From an uncultured Verrucomicrobiae bacterium (GTDB lineage: Bacteria > Verrucomicrobiota > Verrucomicrobiia > Verrucomicrobiales > DEV007), in contig CALDKL010000640.1 in NCBI GenBank assembly GCA_937898895.1, positions 1-10,408 on the forward strand: DNA of 10,408 nucleotides, read 5' to 3'. A program made the translations under genes and the position numbers. A model generated the notes under the pieces. It was not told the DNA's origin and ran no database searches. It saw only the letters and a list, made by a program, of their open reading frames with translations. This document shows positions 1 to 7,191 of the stretch, piece after piece. Each line of letters opens with the position of its first letter. Position 1 is the stretch's first letter.

Positions 1-30
1 AACAAACACGAAAAAAGTTGTACGACTTAG

Positions 31-450
31 TTACATCCAGACTCGGTCACACCCTATCGCGGTGTCGCCTCCGAACTCGGTGCCGGACTACTCCCGGTAG
101 GCGACGCATTCCATCTCGCTGACACGGATCCGAAATGGGGATTCAAGCCGGATAACAAATTCGTTTTCGCGACGGCAGAATACCCGGCGCTTCCCGTTCA
201 ATCCCACTCCCTGCATGTCGGTTGGCGCTGGGTGAAACCCAAAATCGGCGGCGCGGCGAAGCTGAGCATGGACGGGCATCACGCGAGCAATGCCGGGGAA
301 TATCTCGGGGCCTGCGTTTGGTATGAGGTGCTCTTCGGTGAAAGCCCGATCGGCAATCCCTTTGTGCCGAAAGGAATCGAGGCCGACTTTGCAAGACACC
401 TCCAGGAGATCGCCCATCGCGCGGTCGCAGAGCAAAAACCTCGCCCCTGA
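31..450 (+). pseudogene. SGNH/GDSL hydrolase-like protein, C-terminal fragment
   Basis: The frame is open from codon 31 to the TGA at 448-450, about 139 residues, but has no ATG and is preceded by an in-frame TAG at 28-30. The translation looks like a real protein: a segment reading YRGVASELGAGLLPVGDAF, then SLHVGWRW, then MDGHHAS and YLGACVWYEVLFG. The DGHH at codons 271-282 fits the D-x-x-H block that carries the catalytic Asp and His of SGNH hydrolases. Proteins of this kind sit beside sulfatases in Planctomycetes and Verrucomicrobia and are thought to act as esterases, which is family knowledge from memory. The nucleophile Ser and Gly/Asn blocks would lie to the left of the window or are lost. 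The first 50 bases are AT-rich and unlike the rest, so truncation, a frameshift or a contig-end sequence error are all possible. The first in-frame conventional start is GTG 232, which would cut the conserved domain in half. The gene converges on the sulfatase at 484 with a 33-nt gap. Confidence 0.6.
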
Positions 451-456
451 GCGAGC

Positions 457-477
457 GACCTCAGCGGACCTCAGCGG
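457..477. repeat. Tandem 10-bp repeat between convergent gene ends
   Basis: GACCTCAGCG occurs twice back to back (457-466 and 467-476), with one further matching base at 477. It fills most of the 33-nt gap between the stop codons of the hydrolase fragment and the sulfatase. CTGAG at 447-451 can pair with either CTCAG copy, but there is no T-run, so an intrinsic terminator is not supported. A simple replication-slippage duplication is enough to explain it. Confidence 0.7.
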
Positions 478-483
478 CACCCC

Positions 484-1845
484 TCATTTCCCCTCCGGCC
501 CGTCCTTTCTCCAATGCATCAATTCACGCTCGAGGGCGGTCTCGATCTCCGCCGCTTCGGGGCGACCTGCAAGATTCTCCCTTTCGAGGGGATCCCTTTC
601 GAGATCAAAGAGCTGGCGCTCCCCCGTAATGAGGTGCTGCACAATTTTGTATCGGTCGGTGCGGATGGCGCGAGTCACGGTGAAGCGGTTGGGATCATGA
701 TAGGAAAAACAAAGGTGATCCCGGAGAGCCCCGCTGCTGCCGTCGTAGAGACCAAGCAGGCTGTGGCCCTCGACGCTCGCGGGGATCGCCACTCCCGCTG
801 CTTCGCAAATCGTTGGCAGGATGTCGAGGTTGCTGACCAGCGCCGTGCTCGTCGGTGCGGATGGTTTTCGTGTGGGATGTCGGACAATGAGCGAGGTGCG
901 CAGCCCCTCCTCATACAGGGTCTGTTTGCCGATGATCCCGTGTGATCCGAGGGAGAGTCCCTTGGCGCTCCCAAAAATCACGAGCGTATTGCGGTAAAGA
1001 TGTTTCTCCTTCAGCGCGGTGAGGATGCGGCCGATCTGCGCATCCATATGTTCGATCATGGCGTAATACTCGGCCGTCGCCTCGCGCACGCTTTCGGCGG
1101 TGCGGGGAAAGGGCAGTACCGTCTCGTCGCGAATCCCAGGGAAGAACTGCCGGAATGGTGGTTTTGGCAGGAAATTCGGCGGCAGCGGGACCTGATCGGG
1201 ACGATATTTCCCCTCGAAACCCGGTGGGGCACGAAAGACGTCGTGTCCGACGGTGTAGGCCAACACCATGAGAAAGGGAGCCTTCGGGGCACTACCGAGG
1301 TAAGCGACGGCGTCGTCGGTGAAGGCCGTGGACGAATAGACTCCGGCGGGACGACGGTCTGCGAGCGTTTTCCCGAAGGCGGTGAGTTCGATGCGGAAGT
1401 GGTCGAACTCGCCGCCGATCCAGCAACGTCCCCCCGTGGTGTAACCACGCGTCCAGGGCAGTCCATCGTTGTGCCATTTGCCGATAAAGCAGGTTTCATA
1501 CCCCGCATCGGCGAGCAATTTTGGCAGCAGCGGAGAATCCTTGTGGATCTTTTTTCCATTGAAAATGACCCCGTTTGTCCAACTGTCCTGGCCGGTGTAG
1601 AGACAGGCCCGGCTTGGCGTGCAGATCGGGTTGGGAGTGAAGCAGCGTTGAAAGAAGACGCCCTGCGAGGCGAGGCAGTCGAGGTTCGGCGTGCGGATCG
1701 CCGAGTTGCCCGAACAGCCGATGGCGCGGTAATTGTGATCATCGCTGAGCAGCAGGACGACATTGGGTCGGTCGACCGCGAGGGACGGGAGCAGCGAGAC
1801 GAGCGTCACCAGGACAGAGAAGGCAAACAGTTTCTGGGAATCCAT
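484..1845 (-). CDS. Secreted sulfatase with altered metal site
   Basis: This 453-residue protein of the type I (formylglycine-dependent) sulfatase family would hydrolyse sulfate esters outside the cytoplasm. It starts at ATG 1845 with a Sec signal peptide (hydrophobic residues about 7-20, likely cleavage after SLA at about 23). N-terminal metal ligands Asp35-Asp36 lie in LLLSDDH. The maturation motif is C75-T-P-S-R79, a Cys-type site needing a formylglycine-generating enzyme that is not in this window. GKWH (122-125) and His201 (GHD) match the substrate and sulfate site, and Lys307 lies in GKQTLYE. The C-terminal subdomain has YKIVQH and LFDLERDPLERENLA, as usual for the family. The oddity is at 291-296: members usually read T-S-D-(N/H)-G, but here it is G-S-A294-K295-G, which lacks the Asp and Asn/His metal ligands. 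The frame is otherwise intact and of normal length. Substrate is unknown. It is divergent from the amidohydrolase operon, so it may share control with it. Confidence 0.93.
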   Translation of the reverse strand: MDSQKLFAFSVLVTLVSLLPSLAVDRPNVVLLLSDDHNYRAIGCSGNSAIRTPNLDCLASQGVFFQRCFTPNPICTPSRACLYTGQDSWTNGVIFNGKKIHKDSPLLPKLLADAGYETCFIGKWHNDGLPWTRGYTTGGRCWIGGEFDHFRIELTAFGKTLADRRPAGVYSSTAFTDDAVAYLGSAPKAPFLMVLAYTVGHDVFRAPPGFEGKYRPDQVPLPPNFLPKPPFRQFFPGIRDETVLPFPRTAESVREATAEYYAMIEHMDAQIGRILTALKEKHLYRNTLVIFGSAKGLSLGSHGIIGKQTLYEEGLRTSLIVRHPTRKPSAPTSTALVSNLDILPTICEAAGVAIPASVEGHSLLGLYDGSSGALRDHLCFSYHDPNRFTVTRAIRTDRYKIVQHLITGERQLFDLERDPLERENLAGRPEAAEIETALERELMHWRKDGPEGK

Positions 1846-1870
1846 CAGACCGGAAGGGTGCAGCGTCCGC

Positions 1871-1907
1871 GACGAAGGATCAATCTCGGGACGAGGCGCA
1901 ATCTCGG
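1871..1907. repeat. Imperfect tandem direct repeat in divergent intergenic region
   Basis: GACGAAGGATCAATCTCGG (1871-1889) is followed immediately by an 18-base near-copy, GACGAGGCGCAATCTCGG (1890-1907). The two share the exact core CAATCTCGG, spaced 18 nt start to start. The repeat lies 26-62 nt upstream of the leftward sulfatase ATG, so it is in that gene's leader or core promoter. Two like-oriented sites about 18 bp apart could bind a regulator, but this is inference. Confidence 0.6.
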
Positions 1908-1945
1908 AGGCCTCTGCATACAGTCAAAACCACGTCGTTCCGTCG

Positions 1946-1977
1946 CGAGCGAACGAACCCTGCCGCCAGTTCGCTCG
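1946..1977. promoter_or_regulatory. Inverted repeat, candidate operator of the divergent promoters
   Basis: CGAGCGAAC (1946-1954) and its exact reverse complement GTTCGCTCG (1969-1977) are separated by 14 nt. The arm centres are 23 bp apart, about two helical turns. The repeat lies almost midway between the divergent starts (sulfatase ATG 1845 and amidohydrolase ATG 2044), where an operator serving both directions would sit. It could instead fold as a leader hairpin in the rightward transcript. No T-run follows, so it is not a terminator. I found no convincing promoter hexamers on either strand here. Confidence 0.45.
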
Positions 1978-2043
1978 GATCGCAACAGCGCTCCAGATGT
2001 TTTCTCCGTGACAAGGCCCCTCCCCCGAACCCATCCTGCTCCG

Positions 2044-3429
2044 ATGAAATCTTCGTATCCGGTCGGCCTGATCTTTCTCCTCCCCCTTTTCCTCTCTCTC
2101 CCTGCTCCGGGCGACGACGCGCTCCTCACCCGGCTCCAAACCCACCTCGACGGCATTGCCGCGATCGATACGCACGATCATCTCTGGCGCTTCGACGAGC
2201 TTCCCGGCTGGCGCGAGACCGCCGACGGTGGGCGCGAGATGAATCTCGCCTCGATCTGGCAAAACAGCTACCTGAGCGGATTCAGTGTCGTGCCAGGCTG
2301 GCGACCAGGTGAAGGATTCGATGGCTGGTGGAAACGCGCCAAACCCGCCTTTGACGAGGTCCATGCTATGGGAGTCTACCGCTACACTCTGCCTGCGATC
2401 CGCGATCTCTACGGGATCGACTTCGAGTCGATCACCGACGAACAGGCCCGCGCCCTCAACGCCCGCATCATCGCAAACTATCGGGACCAGCGCTGGCTCT
2501 ACGAGGTCATCACGGAAAAGGCGAACATCGAGGTCGTGGTCAACGATCCCTACTGGGATCCCTACGATTTCACTCCACCCTATCGTTTCAACGCCTTGGT
2601 CCTGCGACTGAACCCCGTCTTTCGCGGCTACCACCCCTCCGAATTCGCTCTCGAGAAGCGGCCCGAAAATCCTTACGACTTCGCGAAGCGGGAGGGCCTG
2701 CCCATGACGAGCTTCGACGACTACCTTGCCTTTCTCGACGCACTTTTCACCAAAGCAAAGGCAGCGGGGATCGTCGGACTGAAACACACCCTCGCCTACC
2801 AGCGCAGCCTCTCCTTTGCCAGAGTGGAAAGGGAAAAGGCCGCTGCCGTCTACGGAAGACCTCGCGACGAATTGACTCCCGAACAGATCCGCGATTTCGA
2901 GGATTTTCTCATGTGGCACCTCTGCGAATTGAGCGCCAAACATGGCCTTCCCTTCCAGATCCACACCGGTCACGGTCGCCTTCAGGGATCAAATCCGATG
3001 CATCTTCTCGATCTCATTGCAGCGAATCCAAAAACGACTTTTGTCCTGTTTCACGGCGGTGTGCCGTGGGTGTCCGAGTCCGCCGCCATCGCGATGCGGC
3101 ACCGGAATGTGTATCTCGATTCGGTGTGGCTGCCGACGCTGAGCCCCACGCTGGCGAAACGCGCCTTTCACGAATGGCTCGACCTGATCCCCGCCGACCG
3201 GATCCTCTGGGGAGGAGACTGCAACCACGCAGAGGGCGTCTACGGTGCCACCGAGGTAACTCGTCGCGTCCTCTCCGAGGTCCTCGCCGAGCGGGTCGAA
3301 CGCGGAGATCTGCGCGAAGTGGACGCCTGCCACATCGGCACGCGCATCCTGCGCGAGAACGCGCTCGAAGTCTTCCCCGGCATCCGCGAGCGCCTTTGGC
3401 GGCACCGCCAGGAACGGATGACACCCTGA
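2044..3429 (+). CDS. Exported amidohydrolase (uronate isomerase-like TIM barrel)
   Basis: This 461-residue protein belongs to the amidohydrolase superfamily, most like the amidohydrolase-2/uronate isomerase-type branch. The metal-site residues are visible in order: H44-x-H46 in IDTHDHLW after strand 1, Lys247 in GLKHTLAY as a possible metal-bridging or catalytic Lys, His307 and His310 in QIHTGHG, His337 in LFHGG, and Asp392 in WGGDCNH at the end of strand 8. A Sec signal (hydrophobic residues about 8-20, likely cleavage near APG 21-23) places it outside the cytoplasm, which is unusual because classical uronate isomerases are cytoplasmic. The reading frame stays open back to 1000, but that part is antisense to the sulfatase; ATG 2044 is chosen because it begins directly at the signal peptide. 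It is the first of four co-directional genes. A role in converting or hydrolysing sugar acids or lactones is inferred from its neighbours, and a different hydrolase activity is equally possible. Confidence 0.9.
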   Translation: MKSSYPVGLIFLLPLFLSLPAPGDDALLTRLQTHLDGIAAIDTHDHLWRFDELPGWRETADGGREMNLASIWQNSYLSGFSVVPGWRPGEGFDGWWKRAKPAFDEVHAMGVYRYTLPAIRDLYGIDFESITDEQARALNARIIANYRDQRWLYEVITEKANIEVVVNDPYWDPYDFTPPYRFNALVLRLNPVFRGYHPSEFALEKRPENPYDFAKREGLPMTSFDDYLAFLDALFTKAKAAGIVGLKHTLAYQRSLSFARVEREKAAAVYGRPRDELTPEQIRDFEDFLMWHLCELSAKHGLPFQIHTGHGRLQGSNPMHLLDLIAANPKTTFVLFHGGVPWVSESAAIAMRHRNVYLDSVWLPTLSPTLAKRAFHEWLDLIPADRILWGGDCNHAEGVYGATEVTRRVLSEVLAERVERGDLREVDACHIGTRILRENALEVFPGIRERLWRHRQERMTP

Positions 3430-3501
3430 CAAGAGCACCCCGCCCCGATTGCGGAGCGGATTTCGCTGGTTTCCGACAGGCAAATCCGGTAGCGGTAGAA
3501 C

Positions 3502-4650
3502 ATGCACCTTTCCTCGATCCGACTTCTCTCCGTCGCCATCATGACCCTAACCTTCGCGATTCCTTCCCGAGAGGCCAACGCCGCCGATCAGATCCTCTTC
3601 GTCTCGTCCTTCGCCAGCGGAGAGAAGGGGGCCATCACCGCGCTCCGCCTCTCGTCCGACGACGGCTCCCTCACACCACTGGAACACAACGGGGATGTCG
3701 AAAATCCCTTCTTCCTCGCCGTCTCCCGCGACGGTCGTTTTCTCTATTCGGTCCACGCAAAGGCCTTTGGAGGAGAGGAGGATGAGGAGGTCGCCGCCTA
3801 CGCCATCGACCGGACGACCGGAAAACTCTCCCTGCTGAACCGCCAATCCTCGAAGGGCACTGCGACCTGCTATCTCGAGGCCGATGCCACCGGAAAGACC
3901 CTGCTCCTCGCCAACTACTCCAGCGGCAGCGTCGCCTCCCTGCCGATCCGCGAAGATGGCTCCCTCGGTGAAGCGGTCTCCTTCTTCCCCCATCAGGGTG
4001 GATCGAAGGTGGATCCGAAACGTCAGGAGGGTCCCCACGCCCACTGCATCCTACCAGCCCCCGACAATCGCTTCGCCTATTCCGCCGATCTCGGACTCGA
4101 CCAGATTCTCGCCTATCGGCTCGATCCATCGGCGGCAAGACTCGAACCTGCCACGCCCGCTTTCGTCGCTTCTCCTCCCGGTGCCGGACCACGCCACCTC
4201 ACTTTTTCTCCTGACGGAAAGAACCTCTATGCCATCGACGAGCTTTCCAACACGATCACCCGCTATTCCCGCGATGGCGCTACGGGCTCCCTGACCAAAC
4301 ACGAAAGCCTTTCGACTCTGCCGGAGGATTTCTCGGGCACCAGCTACTGCGCCGATCTCAAGTTCACTCCGGACGGCCGTTTTCTCTATGCCACGAACCG
4401 CGGCCACGACAGCCTCGCGATTTTCCGGGCCGGGGAAAATGGTGTTCTCACCCGCCTCGATGTCGTCCCCAGTCTCGGCAAGGGACCGCAGAACCTCCTC
4501 GCTACTCCCGACGGAAAATGGCTCCTCTGTGCAAACATGCCGGGAAACAATCTCGCCGTCTTCCGCATCGACGGGGAGACCGGGAAAATCGCCTCTGCGG
4601 GAACGCCTTTCGAACTCACGATGCCCTCCTGCATTCGCCTCCTTCCCTAA
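3502..4650 (+). CDS. Exported lactonase, 7-bladed beta-propeller family
   Basis: This 382-residue member of the lactonase (6-phosphogluconolactonase / carboxymuconate-lactonizing enzyme) family carries repeated propeller signatures such as LAVSRDGRFLYSV (72-84), LTFSPDGKNLYAID (233-246) and LKFTPDGRFLYATNRGHDSLAIF (286-308). The family's active-site landmarks are present: EGPHAH (176-181), GPRH (229-232), DELSNT (246-251) and NRGHDS (299-304). A Sec signal ends in ANA-A (cleavage about residue 28), so the enzyme is probably periplasmic, unlike cytoplasmic YbhE-type 6-phosphogluconolactonase. Phosphorylated sugars are therefore an unlikely substrate; free aldonolactones or uronolactones fit better. 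ATG 3502 gives a full signal peptide; Met14 (3541) would shorten it. It lies 72 nt after the amidohydrolase and 53 nt before the sulfatase. The genes around it suggest a secreted sugar-acid route, which is inference. Confidence 0.93.
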   Translation: MHLSSIRLLSVAIMTLTFAIPSREANAADQILFVSSFASGEKGAITALRLSSDDGSLTPLEHNGDVENPFFLAVSRDGRFLYSVHAKAFGGEEDEEVAAYAIDRTTGKLSLLNRQSSKGTATCYLEADATGKTLLLANYSSGSVASLPIREDGSLGEAVSFFPHQGGSKVDPKRQEGPHAHCILPAPDNRFAYSADLGLDQILAYRLDPSAARLEPATPAFVASPPGAGPRHLTFSPDGKNLYAIDELSNTITRYSRDGATGSLTKHESLSTLPEDFSGTSYCADLKFTPDGRFLYATNRGHDSLAIFRAGENGVLTRLDVVPSLGKGPQNLLATPDGKWLLCANMPGNNLAVFRIDGETGKIASAGTPFELTMPSCIRLLP

Positions 4651-4703
4651 GGAGATCCTGACACTGCCACAGGAACCGAAACCATCGCGCCGTTCCCTCC
4701 GTC

Positions 4704-6140
4704 ATGAACGTCGGTCGCTTTCCACTCCTCTGCGTCACGCTCACCGTATCCGCCTCGTCCCTTTTCGCCGGGACGCGCCCCAATCTTCTTTTTCTGATCG
4801 CCGACGACCTGACCTCGACCGCGCTCTCCTGTTACGGGAACACAGTCTGCGAAACTCCGAACATCGACCGACTCGCAGCGCAGGGAACCCGCTTTACCCG
4901 CGCCTTCTGCAACGCCACCTACTGCGGGCCATCGCGAGCGTCCTTTCTGTCGGGCTACTATCCGCATGCGACGGGTGTGTTCGGATACACCAGCCCGCGC
5001 CCGGTGATCGGAGATCGGGCGACCTGGCCGCAGCATTTCCGGAATGCGGGCTATCACACCGTGCGCGTCAGCAAGATTTTTCACATGGGCGTCCCCGGTG
5101 GAATCGAGGAGGGAAGTGACGGTGCGGATGATGCCCAATCGTGGACGGAGCGCTTCAACAGCCCCGGTCCCGAGTGGAAGGCGACCGGAGCCGGAGAGAC
5201 CCTCGAAGGCAATCCGGACGGCACGAAGCCGGTCGTCGGCGGAAACACCTTCGTGGTCGTGGAGGCCGAGGGCGATGATCTCGTCCACTCCGACGGAAAG
5301 ACGGCGGCGAAGGCCTGCGAACTGATCGCTCGACCTCGGGACGAGCCATTTTTCCTCGCCGTTGGCTTCGTGCGTCCGCATGTGCCCTTCGTCGCTCCGA
5401 AGCGATACTTTGAACCCTTTCGGCCCTTCGAATCGCTCGCCCTTCCTCCCAAAATCGCGGGCGACTGGGACGACATTCCCAAGGCAGGCATCAACTACAA
5501 AACAAGTGTGAACATGAAGATGGACGAACGCCGTCAGAAGAAGGCCGTCGGTGGCTATTATGCCGCCGTGTCCTACCTCGACGCGCAGGTTGGAAAGGTG
5601 CTCGACGCACTGGAACAATCCGGCGAGGCGGACAACACCATCGTCATCGTTACCTCCGACCACGGGTATCACCTCGGCGAACACGACTTCTGGGCCAAGG
5701 TCAGTCTGCGCGACGAGTCGTCGATGGTTCCGCTCCTTGTCAAGGTTCCCGGAAAACAGCCCGCCGTGTGCCACTCGTTCGTGGAACTGATCGACCTGTT
5801 TCCGACCACCGCAAGTCTCTGTGGCCTCGAGGTGCCCTCTCGGCTCCAGGGGCGGGATCTCTCGGCTCTCTTTGACGACCCGTCGGTCTCCGTGCGGGAC
5901 ACGGTCTTCTGTGTCGCACCCTCCAGCAAGGGCTTCCTCCTTCGCGAAGATCGATGGGCCTACCTGCAGTATGCGGAGGACGCCTCGCGGGGGATCGAAT
6001 TGTTCGACATGACGAAGGATCCGAAACAAGTCACCAATCTCGCTGCCCGACCGGAGGTTCAGTCCGTCGTGGAGCGCTTTCAGACCCAGCTGGCTGCCAG
6101 GCTCAAGGAGATTCGCAGCAACGACCTGGGTCTCCGCTGA
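4704..6140 (+). CDS. Secreted sulfatase, iduronate-2-sulfatase-like
   Basis: This 478-residue type I sulfatase has a complete-looking active site. It has a Sec signal (cleavage about residue 22, LFA-G), metal Asp34-Asp35 in LIADDL, the formylglycine motif C74-G-P-S-R78, K124-x-x-H127 in VSKIFHMG (the iduronate-2-sulfatase-type version of GK..H), His226 in RPHVPF, Asp319-His320 in TSDHGYHLGEHDFW and Lys332 in WAKVSL. The combination of SKIFH, RPHVPF and GYHLGEHDFWAK is typical of iduronate-2-sulfatase-like bacterial sulfatases, which remove 2-O-sulfate from uronic-acid-containing glycans. The exact substrate here is unknown. ATG 4704 follows the lactonase stop by 53 nt, and the Tat-protein gene starts 14 nt after this gene's stop, so the three are probably co-transcribed. 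Its intact SDHG motif contrasts with the altered motif in the leftward sulfatase. Confidence 0.95.
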   Translation: MNVGRFPLLCVTLTVSASSLFAGTRPNLLFLIADDLTSTALSCYGNTVCETPNIDRLAAQGTRFTRAFCNATYCGPSRASFLSGYYPHATGVFGYTSPRPVIGDRATWPQHFRNAGYHTVRVSKIFHMGVPGGIEEGSDGADDAQSWTERFNSPGPEWKATGAGETLEGNPDGTKPVVGGNTFVVVEAEGDDLVHSDGKTAAKACELIARPRDEPFFLAVGFVRPHVPFVAPKRYFEPFRPFESLALPPKIAGDWDDIPKAGINYKTSVNMKMDERRQKKAVGGYYAAVSYLDAQVGKVLDALEQSGEADNTIVIVTSDHGYHLGEHDFWAKVSLRDESSMVPLLVKVPGKQPAVCHSFVELIDLFPTTASLCGLEVPSRLQGRDLSALFDDPSVSVRDTVFCVAPSSKGFLLREDRWAYLQYAEDASRGIELFDMTKDPKQVTNLAARPEVQSVVERFQTQLAARLKEIRSNDLGLR

Positions 6141-6154
6141 CGCAATCCTACTCC

Positions 6155-7120
6155 ATGAACCGTCGCGATTTCCTCCTTTCCGCAGCCGCAACGACTGCGT
6201 CGATGACTCCGCAAACCCGCCTGAGAGCTGCGTCGGAAAAACCGGGGACGGGATACGCAACGCTGCGCTGCGGGGAACTCACTGCCGTCGTCGGCGACAA
6301 TTCCGCAGCGGACGGGCATCGCGCCGGATACAACGGGATCTGGAGTCTTCACCACGCCAAGGGAACACGCAGCCTCTTTGTCCCCGGCATTGCCGGACTG
6401 AATCTGGAACACATCGTCACCGGGGAACACCTCGAGGATGAGAAGATCTTCTTCGAGCCGCGCAACGCCCCCATGACCCTGACCCAGGTCTCCGAGACCG
6501 AGGTCGAACTGCACCAGCCACCCACGCCCATCTCTCACGTCGAGAGTTGGACGCGCTTCCGGCTTGGAGCACCTCACTACCTCGAAATGGATTTTCGATG
6601 TCGTCCGCACGAGGCCAACTTTCCCCGTGGTTACCTCTCGCTTTTCTGGGCAAGCTACCTGAATGCTCCCGACGACAAGAGCCTCTATTTCCTTGGTGGT
6701 CCCGACGAGCGGAAAAATCAATGGACGCAACTCTGCACCCAGTGGCACAATGACCAGAGCACCGTGCGACACCGCGACGACACCTTCGCGATGACCTTTC
6801 CCGAAGGCGGTCGCGACACCCTCTTCAAGAGCCTCTCACGCTTTCGCTTTGATGAAGCCTTTTTCTATGGTCACTTTGACGAGTTCGTCTGGATCGTGAT
6901 GTTTGATCGGGCCGAAGGGATTCGCTTCACCCATTCTCCGAGCGGAGGAGGGGTCAGTGCGGAGCGGCACACCACCCATCCCGCCTGGGATTTTCAGTTT
7001 CTCATCCCGGACCCGTTGGTGGGGAAAGAGTATTGCTTCAAGGTGCGCACGGCACTGCGACCACGAGGCTCGCGGGAGGAAATCATCGCCGAGTACCGCA
7101 GATGGAGGGAAACACGGTAG
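6155..7120 (+). CDS. Tat-exported protein of unknown family
   Basis: The protein has 321 residues and begins MNRRDFLLSAAATTAS, a twin-arginine (Tat) signal with R3-R4-D-F-L, so it should be exported folded. I do not recognise the family with confidence. The rest is rich in aromatic residues, with alternating strand-like segments (for example GYNGIWSLHH 58-67, SLFVPGIAGLNLEHI 73-87, and the C-terminal AWDFQFLIPD and KEYCFKVRT). This suggests a soluble beta-sandwich or jelly-roll fold, as in carbohydrate-binding or mutarotase-like proteins, but that is only a guess. No transmembrane segment or lipobox is seen after the signal. ATG 6155 is chosen because it starts at the Tat motif; the frame is open further upstream inside the sulfatase. 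It is 14 nt behind the sulfatase, so it is translated from the same message and probably helps use the same glycan. Its stop is 71 nt from the converging FecR gene, and I see no clear hairpin terminator between them. Confidence 0.85.
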   Translation: MNRRDFLLSAAATTASMTPQTRLRAASEKPGTGYATLRCGELTAVVGDNSAADGHRAGYNGIWSLHHAKGTRSLFVPGIAGLNLEHIVTGEHLEDEKIFFEPRNAPMTLTQVSETEVELHQPPTPISHVESWTRFRLGAPHYLEMDFRCRPHEANFPRGYLSLFWASYLNAPDDKSLYFLGGPDERKNQWTQLCTQWHNDQSTVRHRDDTFAMTFPEGGRDTLFKSLSRFRFDEAFFYGHFDEFVWIVMFDRAEGIRFTHSPSGGGVSAERHTTHPAWDFQFLIPDPLVGKEYCFKVRTALRPRGSREEIIAEYRRWRETR

Positions 7121-7191
7121 GGTGGACCACTTCCCGATACAGGGACTTCACGGTTGCCTCATCGCATTTCCCGAGCGAATCGACCCACCGT

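Noticed and set aside
88..480. 130-residue - strand open frame at the left edge
   Set aside because: The + strand frame across the same bases carries conserved SGNH-hydrolase sequence, so this is its shadow.
1000..2043. Open + strand frame extending the amidohydrolase to 809 residues
   Set aside because: It is antisense to the well-supported sulfatase. The conserved protein and its signal peptide begin at ATG 2044.
1924..2973. 349-residue - strand open frame
   Set aside because: It is antisense to the amidohydrolase and crosses its start region; no recognisable motifs.
4647..6260. 537-residue - strand open frame
   Set aside because: It overlaps the iduronate-2-sulfatase-like gene entirely in antisense and shows no domain-like pattern; long antisense frames are common in GC-rich DNA.
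7121..7191. Terminator between the converging Tat-protein and FecR genes
   Set aside because: Only short arms (GGTGG 7121-7125 and CCACC 7185-7189) with a loop of about 60 nt and no T-run; not convincing.
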